Origin: Aphidius gifuensis
Taxonomy: Eukaryota > Arthropoda > Insecta > Hymenoptera > Braconidae
DNA: 64,000 nt
Reading direction: 5' to 3'
Assembly (NCBI RefSeq): GCF_014905175.1
Contig: NC_057789.1
Span: 26,222,555 to 26,286,554 of the forward strand
This document shows, piece after piece, positions 42,043 through 50,567 of this stretch. A model generated the notes under the pieces. The model saw only the letters and a program-made list of their open reading frames with translations. It was not told the origin of the DNA and did not search any database. The translations under genes were made by a program, and so were the position numbers. How positions within the stretch are numbered: position 1 is the first letter of the stretch; each line of letters begins with the position of its first letter.

Positions 42043-42999
42043 CTCAAATAATGTCCATAAAAAAAATCCCACAATTTAAATAGAAACATCTTTTAACGCG
42101 CATAATTATCGAGAATATAATTTTAAAAAAATTTAATTTAATTTAAAATAAAAAACCATAAATAACAATAAATTTTTCTATAATGATCTTTCATGAATCA
42201 AAAATCAACTCAAATTAAATACACGAATTGATATACCCCAATTTGTAAAGATGATAAAAAAAATAATCATTAGTTTTTCTATTATTAAACTCTCTCAATG
42301 TGTTTTTTTTTTTCTATCGATGAGTTTTTTTTTTTAATTCATGTCCCGCTGATTTGAACCAATAACATGGCTTCCGTCAACAAATCAAAAAAATAATAAT
42401 AATTCAACCCTATGGTTGTCCTATTTTCTACATATTATTCCATGGAATACATATATCTATTTAAAAAAAAAAAAAACAAATTAACTATCATAGATAATTA
42501 AATTGACTTGAATTTATATTTTCAAAAAATATTTTATCTACATTATGGCATTATATATTTTACAATAAAAAAATTCATTGAACCCGCATGTGTATACAGA
42601 GAGTTGTATATTGTATGTGTAATTTAAATTTGTAATTAATTCATGTCTCCACAGGATAAGACACAAAGAGAGAGAAAATTGTTTGAATTGACGGATTGAT
42701 GTTGTCACCAATCACCAATCATCTAGACGTATTTTCTATTTGTAATCAATTAAATTAGATCCAAGTCGCAACGTGATGTAAATGGATGTATATATATGAA
42801 TAGCCAAACAGTATTTGGCTATAACTACGGGTGGTAGATGATGGGTGACTGCTGTTTAGTGTATATAAAAACAATATAGACAAAGAGAAATAGATATAAA
42901 GCCAAGGGATATATATAATGACTCTTGAAACAGTGTGTGATGAGGTCATTCTACATATATTCTTGTAACAATATATCTTTATCATCGTAATAAGTTTAT

Positions 43000-43646
43000 A
43001 TATCGTCGCATTAAAGGATGAAGGGCGTAAGTGCCATTTTTGGGAATTTTTTTTTTAATAACGGAAAAAAGGCGTAAGTGCAAATTTATTAATTTTTGGG
43101 GTTTTCATCTAATTTTAAGGCTTAAAAAAAAAAAAAGGAAAAAGGGCGTAACAACCTTTGATAAAGGATAAAGGGCGTATGTCCAGGGACTTACGCCTTT
43201 TTTCCGTTATCAAAATAATTTTTGATAAAAGATGAAGGGCGTATTTCCAATTTTATTTTCAATTTATTCAAAGGCAGTGTACATAGACTGATCATTTATT
43301 TATTGATAATTATGAATAAATAATCAATAATTTAAAAACACTACCTTTGAATAAATTGAAAATAAAATTGGAAATACGCCCTTCATATCAATTTGATAAT
43401 GGAAAAAAGGCGTAAATCCGGACATACGCCCTATCTTCTATTAAAATGATTTTGATAATGGAAAAAAGGCGTAAGTCCCTGGACATACGCCTTTCATCCT
43501 ATATATTTTATAGGTTGTTACGCCCTTTTTGTACAAAGCAAATTAGATGAAAAACCCAAAAATTAATAAATTTGCACTTACGCCCTTCTTCCTTTAAAAT
43601 TGACGTTTTTGGCACTTACGCCCTTTATCCTTTAATGCGACGATAT
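43000..43646. mobile_element. 647-bp foldback element with 14 GGCGTA/TACGCC motifs
   Basis: The ends are inverted repeats: ATATCGTCGCATTAAAGGAT on the left and its reverse complement on the right with one change. The two arms of about 290-300 bp remain complementary in blocks to a short AT-rich centre near 43280-43340. Within the arms the hexamer GGCGTA or its complement TACGCC occurs 14 times, usually inside AAAGGGCGTAAGTGCC-like words, in both orientations. The arms therefore contain smaller nested hairpins (for example 43174-43197 and 43468-43490). There is no coding capacity. It is best described as a foldback-type non-autonomous element. A target-site duplication is not obvious. Confidence 0.8.
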
Positions 43647-43649
43647 TTA

Positions 43650-45028
43650 CAAATTTTATTATTATATTGTCTTTATCATCTTGGTCCCTTTGACATACTG
43701 ATCAATCCAACATTTAAAACGTCATCTTCAACTTATTTTTTTTACCCTTTTGTAATTTCATTTATCACGTGTTGTTTTTTTTTTTCATGATTATTTCATC
43801 AATGACTTTTAAAATAATTTCATAGAAATCTTCAATGACTTTATTAGGATTAATGTAATTTTTTTTAATTGAAAAAATAATAATTTTTAATGACATTGAT
43901 TAATTGTTTATCGAAAGAAAAATATATATTTTTAATTTAATAATTAATTTTTAAATAAATTTTTTTAAATTAATTATTGTGTTGATAAATTGATAATTTT
44001 TAAATTATTTTTTTATTTAAAATTTATTTTATGATGATGATAATAATTGGAAAAAATATATTCATATATTTTTTTGGTTTATTATAAATATATTAATTTA
44101 AAAAGAAAACTATTCTAATTTTTATAATAATTTTTGTTTTTTTTTTTTTTTTGCTGCAGAGATTAAAATTTTCAGCTAATTTTCTTTGACAAGATGAATA
44201 TTGTTCATATATATTTTATAGTGTTTAATGAGCTGAGAATATTTGTACAGTATTTTGTATGAAAAAAAAAAAAAAAATAGATATATATATATAGAAATAA
44301 CATATGGCGTGATTTTCATGTAAACGATTTGGCCCTTATCTATCTAAAAGTTAAACAATCAAGCAGATGTTATAATTTTACCTGATTGAATGTGTCATAT
44401 ACTTGATTAATTTATTAAAATTTTATTCATAAATTTGAAGCATTGAATAAATTTTTTTATTTATCCTTTTTTTTGTTATTTCAAATTAAATGTACGTAAT
44501 TTATTTATACTTTGAATATTAAAATTACATTTTATGTATTTTAAATGATTTAAAAATGATGAATAAATGAATTAAAAAATTTTTAATTGTTGAAATATTA
44601 TGAGAAGATATTGAGTCTATAAAAAATTCATTTAGTAATGACTTGGTCAATATTAATTTTATTTTATAGTAGTTAATTAAACTATGCTTGTGAAAATATA
44701 AATTTTTATGAAAAATAATTACAATTAACTTTTGTAAATTGCAATTGAATTTGGAAAAAGTAAAATTAGCTGATAAAAATTATATACATCCTCCTGACGC
44801 CATCTATCTGTTCGAGATAGATTAGTTGATACATCTGTATTGATCTTTTCACGCAATAGTTCAAGAATTCAAAGAAAAAAAATTCAAATGGGTCGAGAGT
44901 TATGCACAAAAGATAAAAAATATATATATTTAAAATAAATGTAAGAAGTTTAATAAATGAGTAATGAATTATTGTAAAGCTATGAGGAAAAAACTGTTGA
45001 TTTTTTTTTCTTATCTTTTTTATTGTAG
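43650..45028. other. AT-rich stretch, nothing firm
   Basis: A/T-dominated sequence. A 3' splice-like TTTTTTGCTGCAG occurs at 44147-44159 but is followed quickly by a stop in the frames examined. The patch at 44790-44870 has CGCCATCTATCTGTTCGAGA, which resembles a short part of the duplicated block at 45700-45740. Confidence 0.45.
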
Positions 45029-45162
45029 ATCAAGTCAACGTAGATGTTTCCAGGCAGTCCCAAGTGATGACATCCATTTGTAATCCAACAGATCCAAAGC
45101 AAAAAACAGAAGCTAACACAATTTCACTAATAATATCACTGACACTGTTATTTTACATTTAA
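45029..45162 (+). CDS. candidate terminal exon of a surface (GPI-type) protein
   Basis: A textbook acceptor (a pyrimidine tract of about 25 bases then TTGTAG at 45023-45028) is followed by a plus-strand frame open for 43 codons to a TAA at 45160-45162. The segment reads polar first (QVNVDVSRQSQVMTS, then a DPKQKTEAN region) and finishes in a hydrophobic run, TISLIISLTLLFYI, directly before the stop. A terminal hydrophobic run after a small polar spacer is what GPI-anchor signals look like; a short membrane anchor is the alternative. It would be the last exon of a plus-strand gene whose other exons I could not identify. The family is not recognised. Confidence 0.45.
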
Positions 45163-46175
45163 AATCTTCAAAAAAAATTACAACAAAATGATAACCTTTT
45201 TTTAACATTTGATTTATAAAGAAATTCATTAATTTTGTAATTTTATTGGTTAAATTAAATACTCAAGATTGAATCTACTTTAAAACTTTGAAAATTAAAA
45301 AAAACACTGATGTGACAACGCAATTCTTCATACAACCTGTAACAAAAAATTAAAAGAAAACAATTAATAAATTGCGTTGAAAGAAAATTAAAAAACTTGA
45401 AAAATTAATAATAAATTAATAATTATTTTTCAAATCACATTGAGTTAAAGTCTGCTGGGTTATTAGCTGATGAAAAGTGACTGAACTGCATTTATATACT
45501 TATTTTTTTTTCATTGCAAAAAAATCTGCTGATTAATAAATATTAAATACTATTATTCACCAAAGAAAAAAGTAATTTTATTGAACATTGGATTTAATAA
45601 TAAATAGATATTTTTTAAATTTATTAAATGTAATCCAACGGATGAACAAAACAGAATTTCAATTTATCAACGAAATGAAGGGCGCTTTTTTACCGAAGAT
45701 GGCTGCTTGACTGTCATGGTGGCCATCTGTTCGAGAAAGTCCGCAACAATTTTTTTTTTATTTTCACGGCTCTTTTTTTTTTTTGAAATAATAATCATAA
45801 TAATTATATAAAAAAAAATACGAGGCATTGATGTTTACCCAATTATTCATTAAAATATCGAATTTCATCGCCAAAAATTGGTAAATAATTATTCGTTTTA
45901 AAAACAAATCAAAAAACGAACATTAAAATTAATTAATTGTGAGCAAAAACGCCGACAAAAAAAGTCATTGTCATTGCTCATTGTCATTCAAAAATTTATA
46001 GAAAAATAGACAAATTATAATAATTATTAACTTATGCTGGAGAATTTATCATAATTATAATATACTCAGGAATATATAATTTTTTTTTTCTTTATTTAAG
46101 TTAAGGCCGCAAAGACGCAATGCAAAAATTTATAAACCTGATTGTCCAGATAATGTAAGTAAGCTGGTACGGTCA

Positions 46176-46366
46176 CCCTGGTAGAAATATTTCTCCGTCT
46201 TTTCTCCACCTTTTTACGAAAATGACCCATGGTTGGAGAAATGGCGGACAAATTTCTCCAACCAAAAATTTACTCCAACTTTTTTCCAACTTTTCTCCAA
46301 CCATGGGTCATTTTCGTAAAAAGGTGGAGAAAGTTGGAAAAAGTTGGAGAAATATTTCTACCAGGG
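46176..46366. mobile_element. foldback MITE, CCCTGG family, copy 1
   Basis: A 191-bp element with termini CCCTGGTAGAAATATTTC and its reverse complement. Long inverted arms are built from repeated TTCTCCAAC / GTTGGAGAA words around CCATGGGTCATTTTCG. It interrupts the kinesin-like frame between the codons for ...LVRS and VLVGYN. The target shows CA on both sides, and uninterrupted relatives in the same array (47199-47223) show the empty site. The 138-codon frame that begins at 46222 starts inside this element, so its first ~48 residues are element sequence and not kinesin. Confidence 0.85.
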
Positions 46367-46638
46367 CAGTACTAGTAGGATACAATATATGTGTGTTTGC
46401 TTATGAACAAACTGATTCTGGTAAAACATATACCATGAAAGATACAAGTGATTCAAATGAAGGAATTATACCAAGAACAGTTCGCCATTTATTTAAAAAA
46501 ATGGAAGAACTGGAATCACTTGATTGGACATATGAAATTGAGGCTTGTTTTCTAGAAATATATAATGAGCACATTATCGATCTGCTCAATCCAAAAGAAA
46601 AAAATCTTGAAGTACCTAAATTAAAAACAGTTGTATAA
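46367..46638 (+). pseudogene. kinesin-14-like motor-domain fragment, copy K1
   Basis: About 90 residues match the ATP-binding region of a kinesin motor domain, the microtubule-dependent ATPase. VGYNICVFAY precedes the P-loop, followed by KTYTM, the IIPRTVRHLF segment, and FLEIYNEHIIDLLNP, the switch-proximal helix region. The order and wording are closest to C-terminal (Ncd/kinesin-14) motors by my recognition. The P-loop reads EQTDSGKT where kinesins have GQTGSGKT, so the first P-loop glycine is lost. A full motor domain is about 330-350 residues; this lacks both ends and stops at TAA 46636-46638. The start of the frame is supplied by the foldback element. I regard it as a dead fragment. Confidence 0.85.
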
Positions 46639-46739
46639 TGAACAGATTAATTAGCCCCAAGAAATTGAGAAGACGTTAAAAAAAGTAAAGAAAGGGAAAG
46701 CTGCGGGGACAGACGGTATCGAGATGGAATTTTTAATTG
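46638..46739 (+). pseudogene. LINE reverse-transcriptase fragment, unit A
   Basis: Immediately after the kinesin stop (the TAA shares its last base with ATG) comes a stretch equivalent to that at 48606-48705. It encodes KKGKAAGTDGIEMEFL, which matches the start of the reverse-transcriptase domain of non-LTR retrotransposons. One C is missing in the C-run near 46655 relative to unit B, shifting the frame. Similarity to unit B ends near 46739. Confidence 0.7.
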
Positions 46740-46884
46740 ACATTATTTTCTACCTGGGTATATGATAAATTATATTGATGAATATTCCATTTTTTTGATC
46801 TGCGTTGATCGTTCAGTGACTTTTACTTTTATTAAATTATTAAATAATAGACAAATAATCTGTAAATATTATGTTTTTTTATTG

Positions 46885-47095
46885 TTATTATTAAATTTAA
46901 TTCTGGCAAAATGGACAAAAATAGCCAGAATTATCAAAAAAAGAAATTATCAGAAGAAAAAATGTCGGTTTACGACAAAGTTATGCAAGCCAGAGAAAAC
47001 ATTTTAAAAAATGTACCACAAAAACAACATGTCTTCAAGTCTTCAAAAAAGCTCAAAAAATTTTTACGTAGAGACGGTATATTGATAAATATTCC
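46885..47095 (+). pseudogene. Lys/Gln-rich coding relic, unit A
   Basis: From about 46899 the plus strand encodes a charged segment (MDKNSQNYQKKKLSEEKMSV, then ENILKNVPQKQHVFKSSKKL) that is repeated with indels in unit B at 48863-49045. Conservation of reading frame between the two copies over most of this stretch suggests descent from a coding sequence. I do not recognise the protein. It could be the amino-terminal part of the kinesin source gene, because it leads directly into kinesin sequence at 47107, but that is inference. Confidence 0.5.
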
Positions 47096-47379
47096 ATGCA
47101 AATTTGTCATGATGATTCAAAATATGAATTCAAATTTGATAAAGTTTTTCAACCAACATCAACACAATCGGATGTTTTCGAGGAAGTAGTAATGATGGTA
47201 GAGTCAGTACTAGTAGGATACAATATAAATACAACCAACCTCAACACAAGCCGATGTTTCCGAGGAAGTAGTAATGATGGTAGAATCAGTATTAGTAGGA
47301 TACAATATATGTGTGTTTGCTTAAGGACAAACTGATTCTGGTAAAACATATACCATGAAAGGTGCAAGTAATCCAAAGT
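47096..47379 (+). pseudogene. kinesin-14-like motor fragment, copy K2
   Basis: The frame reads YEFKFDKVFQPTSTQSDVFE and continues to MMVESVLVGYN, the region before the kinesin P-loop, which K1 lacks. An 82-bp tandem duplication then repeats QPTSTQADV...VLVGYN (47150-47231 and 47232-47313), shifting the frame because 82 is not a multiple of three. The second half continues to the P-loop and KTYTM, but the Tyr codon before it has become TAA. The K2 sequence lacks the foldback element, so it preserves the empty insertion site for the CCCTGG family. Clearly a pseudogene. Confidence 0.85.
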
Positions 47380-47381
47380 AA

Positions 47382-47615
47382 GGGAACGTTCGGAAATATT
47401 TCTCCGCGAAAAAAAACACACGCGGAGAAACATGTGAAAAAAATAATTTTACCGCGGAGAAATTCTTCTGAAATCAACGACGAGGAGAGAATTTTTCCAC
47501 TCATTTCTTCACATGGGTCAATTTGGGAGAAATTCAGAGTAACCACGGAGAAAATCGGAGTAATCACGGAGAAATTTGAAAAAAATTCGGAGAAATATTT
47601 TCACCAGAGAATTCC
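47382..47615. mobile_element. diverged foldback element related to the CCCTGG family
   Basis: Inverted-repeat sequence rich in CGGAGAAAT / ATTTCTCCG words with a central CATGGGTCAATTTGGGAG that resembles the centre of the 46176 element. The right end reads as CTCTGGTGAAAATATTTC on the complementary strand, close to CCCTGGTAGAAATATTTC. It lies directly after kinesin fragment K2. Confidence 0.6.
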
Positions 47616-48121
47616 TTAGCTATAAATATCTAGCTCATCTGATTGAAGCAAAATGTTGATTGCAAAACAGAATTTCAATTTATCAACGAAATAACGCACG
47701 CTTTTTTACCGAAGATGGCTGCTTGACTGTCATGGTGGCCATCTGTTCGAGAAAGTCCGCAACATTTTTTTTTTTATTTTCACGGCTATTTTTTTTTTTT
47801 TTGGAATAATAATCATAATAATTATATAAAAAAAAAATACGAGGCATTGATGTTTACCCAATTATTCATTAAAATATCGAATTTCATCGCCAAAAATTGG
47901 TAAATAATTTTTGTTTTAAAAACCAACGGAAAAACGAACATTAAAATTAATTAATTGTGAGCAAAAACGCCGAGAAAAAAAAATCATTGCCATTGCTCCG
48001 ACAATAGATTTATGAGATTTTTCAGACGTAGATCATAGTCATCAATGAAAAAATGAGTAAATAATGACCAACATCAACACAAGCTGATGTCTTCGAAGAA
48101 CTAGCAATGCTGGTACGGTCA

Positions 48122-48334
48122 CCCTGGTAGAAATATTTCTCCGACTTTTCTCCAACTTTTTTACGCTATTTCTCCACCTTTTTACGAAAATGACCCATGG
48201 TTGGAGAAATGGCGGACAAATTTCTCCAACCAAAAATTTACTCCAACTTTTTTCCAACTTTTTTCCAACCATGGGTCATTTTCGGAAAAAGGTGGAGAAA
48301 GTTGGAAAAAGTTGGAGAAATATTTCTACCAGAG
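48122..48334. mobile_element. foldback MITE, CCCTGG family, copy 2
   Basis: A 213-bp copy equivalent to 46176-46366 and at the identical site in the kinesin frame, so the insertion preceded the segmental duplication. It has about 22 extra bases near the left arm (CTCCAACTTTTTTACGCTAT) and a degraded right end, CCAGAG instead of CCAGGG. There is no coding capacity. Confidence 0.85.
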
Positions 48335-48606
48335 CAGTACTAGTAGGATACAATATATGTGTGTTTGCTTATGGACAAACTGATTCTGGTAAAACATATA
48401 CCATGAAAGGTACAAGTGATTCAAATGAAGGAATTATACCAAGAACAGTTCGCCATTTATTTAAAAAAATGGTAGAACTGGAATCACTGGATTGGACCTT
48501 CGAAATTGAGGCTTCTTTCCTTGAAGTCTATAATGAACATATAATTAATCTGCTAAATCGAGAAGAAAAAAACCTTGAAATATCTAAATTAAAAACAGTT
48601 GTATAA
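48335..48606 (+). pseudogene. kinesin-14-like motor-domain fragment, copy K3
   Basis: Equivalent of K1 in unit B. It encodes VLVGYNICVFAYGQTDSGKT, keeping the P-loop pattern GxxxxGKT though the usual second glycine is Asp. It continues through IIPRTVRHLF and FLEVYNEHIINLL before a TAA. Kinesin codons also precede the foldback element (48068-48121), just after stop codons. Most K1/K3 differences are substitutions that keep the frame, so the sequence may have been under some constraint before or shortly after duplication. The missing switch II and microtubule-binding parts rule out a working motor. Confidence 0.85.
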
Positions 48607-48860
48607 TGAACAGATTAATTAGCCCCCAAGAAATTGAGAAGACGTTAAAAAAAGTAAAGAAAGGGAAAGCTGCGGGGACAGACGGTATCGAGATGGAATT
48701 TTTAATTGCACTAAGGGGCATAGGTAAGGAAATGTTGTTAGTGGCGTTGAACAAAATATGGATAGGAGAGATACCGGCAGACTGGAGTAACGCGATAATT
48801 TGCCCAATTTTTAAAGGGGGCGAGATAAACAAAGTTGACAACTACCTCTGGTTAATTTAA
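48606..48860 (+). pseudogene. LINE reverse-transcriptase fragment, unit B
   Basis: An 84-codon frame matching the first part of a non-LTR retrotransposon reverse transcriptase. It has ISPQEIEKTLKKVKKGKAAG then TDGIEMEFL, followed by a helix and NKIWIGEIPADWSNAIICPI and FKGGEINKVDNY, the block before the first catalytic region. The catalytic YxDD part is absent and the frame ends at TAA, so it cannot be active. Its ATG overlaps the kinesin stop exactly as in unit A, so the kinesin-RT junction is older than the duplication. Confidence 0.85.
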
Positions 48861-48862
48861 TT

Positions 48863-49049
48863 ATGTTTAATTCTGGCAAAATGAACAAAAATAGCCAGAA
48901 TTATCAAAAAAAAAAAAAAAATGTCGGTTTACGACAAAGTTATGAGCGCAGAGAAAACATTTTAAAAAATGTACCACAAGAACAACATGAATTTGTGTCG
49001 TCAAAACAGCTCAAAAAATTTTTGCGTATACACGATGGATACATATATG
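48863..49049 (+). pseudogene. Lys/Gln-rich coding relic, unit B
   Basis: Counterpart of 46885-47095. It encodes GKMNKNSQNYQKKKK, RRENILKNVPQEQHEF and SKQLKKFLR, with an A-run indel shifting the frame relative to unit A. It is cut off by the palindrome at 49050. Function unknown. Confidence 0.5.
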
Positions 49050-49147
49050 TTCCTTTATTGTAGGAACGGCTTGACCAGGTTTTTGACATTGTATATATAT
49101 ATATACAATGTCAAAAACCAGGTCAAGCCGTTCCTACAATAAAGGAA
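49050..49147. mobile_element. 98-bp near-perfect palindrome
   Basis: Two 49-bp arms (from TTCCTTTATTGTAGGAACGG to its complement) meet with no spacer at 49098/49099 in a TATATATATATATA centre. Only one position is mismatched, in GACCAGGT. It lies at the 3' edge of unit B. It may be an extremely short foldback element or the joint of an inverted duplication; no target-site duplication is evident. Confidence 0.8.
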
Positions 49148-49222
49148 AAAAAAAAAAATCATTGTAGACACAGATCGAATCAAGCATTCACGAATTACAT
49201 TAACGTGCAAAAGACCCAGAAA

Positions 49223-49274
49223 GTAAGTTATAATTCAATTAATTTTTTTCTGTTTTCTTTCTTTTCTTTCTTAG
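49223..49274 (+). other. possible 52-bp intron
   Basis: GTAAGT at 49223 and TTTCTTTCTTTTCTTTCTTAG ending at 49274 form a short sequence with both splice consensus features. No clear open frame crosses it, since a TAA follows in the frame of the downstream acidic stretch. Confidence 0.35.
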
Positions 49275-49292
49275 ATAAAAAAAATATAACTA

Positions 49293-49563
49293 TTGCTAAA
49301 AGTTATAGAAGAAACAATAAATTTTGATACCTATGAAGAGTGTTTAAAACACATCAATGATCTAGATAATTGTTTGTACAGCATCGGAGCTTGCTGGAAG
49401 AGCGGTACATACAATGAAAAAGCAAACAAAACCACTGATGTCAATCATAATCATGATCCTCATGAGACAGATGATGATGAAAAACATCAAGATGCTGATG
49501 ATGATGAGGTTGATGAAAGTGAAAGTGTTGATGATTATGATGAACGTGGTGATGAGGTTGATG
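49293..49563 (+). pseudogene. acidic open frame interrupted by a transposable element
   Basis: A plus-strand frame begins without an ATG (first codon TTG, preceded by a TAA) and runs 90 codons before the element at 49564. The first half reads as ordinary protein (NFDTYEECLKHINDLDNCLY). The second half is dominated by Asp/Glu/His (HDPHETDDDEKHQDADDDEV). In the pre-insertion sequence the frame would continue after 49997 as EVDVRES, supporting a former coding sequence cut by the insertion. Asp-rich stretches of GATGAT repeats also arise from microsatellites, so coding status is uncertain. I do not recognise the product. Confidence 0.4.
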
Positions 49564-49996
49564 CGAGGGGCTATTCATCGCCAGAATTAGTGACACCACG
49601 ACTACAAAATGTTGTCAAAAACACAAGTACTACACTTTATACATAACTACAATGGCTACACCAATAAAATATGATGACTCCACTATTTACTACATATTTT
49701 TTAATTTTTTTGTTAAGTTTAAGAATATTTCTTTTCATATTTCTCCACGTCAGTATTTTTCGGAGGATTCTCTCCTCACTTCTCCGCATGGATCAACATG
49801 GAAAAAAATCCAGAGTATAATCACGGAGAAATTCAAAGTTATCACGAAGAAAATCGAAAAAATATTTTCACAAAAGTTTTAGTGAAAAAGTACAAATACT
49901 ACATAACTAAACGTGACTACACCTTGACTACATAGTATACTACACCATGACTACACTCAGAATGACACCATGACTACACCAATGAATAGCCCCTCG
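49564..49996. mobile_element. 433-bp non-autonomous element with 8-bp target duplication
   Basis: The ends are perfect 15-bp inverted repeats, CGAGGGGCTATTCAT. The element is flanked by the direct repeat GGTTGATG (49556-49563 and 49997-50004). An 8-bp target-site duplication is typical of hAT-type (also P-type) transposons. The interior has GACTACAC / GTGTAGTC words near both ends and an embedded relic of the GGAGAAAT foldback family at about 49728-49880, apparently an older insertion or shared ancestry. There is no transposase. Confidence 0.85.
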
Positions 49997-50016
49997 GGTT
50001 GATGTACGTGAAAGTG

Positions 50017-50145
50017 CCCTGGTAGAAATAATCTCTCCGGACTTACTCCGGATTTCTCCGGATTTTCTACGTAATTGAGACTTCCGGAGATATTTACGGA
50101 GTAATCTCCAGACTATTTCTATAATATCTCCGGGTTGTTCTCTGT
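50017..50145. mobile_element. foldback MITE, CCCTGG family, degraded copy
   Basis: It begins with CCCTGGTAGAAATAATCTC. Inverted CTCCGGA / TCCGGAG words are arranged around TAATTGAGACTTCCGGAG. The right end is degraded and borders the helicase relic. It is the fourth recognisable member of the family within 4 kb. Confidence 0.65.
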
Positions 50146-50567
50146 CTGATTGATCACGTCCACCATACCATGTTGCACTTGTCATAACTGTTTGACAATC
50201 TGGTTTTTCTAATTTGTGGCTCAAACCCCATATCTAACATTCTATCAGCTTCATCAAGTACAAGATATGTTACATCTTCAACTTTTAATTCACCAGCCAT
50301 AACTAAATCATTTAATCTACCTGGTGTTGCAATAACAATTTGTACACCTTTTTTTATTGATATTATTTTTTCACGTCTATCACCACCACCAAATACCAGC
50401 TTTAATACCACAATAACTATACATATTTACTAGCTTCTTATACATAATGAAATTCAATACCATTTTTTTAAGTTAAATTTGCAACTTCTGGTAATTCTTG
50501 ATAAAAAATTTTAACAAGTGGTTTTAAATTTGCCCATCTTTGCTTTTGAAATTTAATTTCTTCAAGG
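50143..50567 (-). pseudogene. DDX43-like DEAD-box RNA helicase relic
   Basis: Minus-strand pieces match a DEAD-box RNA helicase in order: an upstream block (QRWANLKPLVKIFYQELPEV), SKY...YCGIKA, GGGDRREK, IATPGRLNDLVMAGEL (motif Ib area), VLDEADRMLDMGFEPQIRK (motif II, DEAD) and QTVMTSATW (motif III, SAT). The wording around PGRLNDL and the upstream block point to the DDX43 branch by my recognition. The Q motif and motif I (Walker A) are deleted, as is the carboxyl-terminal RecA domain. There are at least three frameshifts and two stops, including a small insertion after SKY and lost codons between IRK and QTV. It cannot encode a helicase. The 3' side is taken over by a foldback element. Confidence 0.85.

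Larger units (their letters stand above)
45651..47666. repeat. tandem segmental duplication, unit A
   Basis: The block starts at ACAGAATTTCAATTTATCAA and is repeated 2016 bp further on as unit B. Both units share, in order: a 5' part with CGAAGATGGCTGCTTGACTG and GGCCATCTGTTCGAGAAAG; a foldback element; a kinesin-14 motor fragment; a reverse-transcriptase fragment; and a Lys/Gln-rich coding relic. Unit A in addition carries a second kinesin fragment and a diverged foldback copy at its 3' end. Indels and substitutions show that the duplication is not brand new. Confidence 0.85.
47667..49049. repeat. tandem segmental duplication, unit B
   Basis: Second copy of the block described at 45651. It keeps kinesin sequence on both sides of the foldback insertion (PTSTQADVFEELAMLVRS at 48068-48121, then VLVGYN after it) and a longer reverse-transcriptase fragment. 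Similarity to unit A fades at the 98-bp palindrome that starts at 49050. Confidence 0.85.

Noticed and set aside
46222..46366. Amino-terminal ~48 residues of the 138-codon frame containing K1 (and the same in K3 at 48190)
   Set aside because: They are translated foldback-element sequence, not protein; kinesin similarity begins only after the element.
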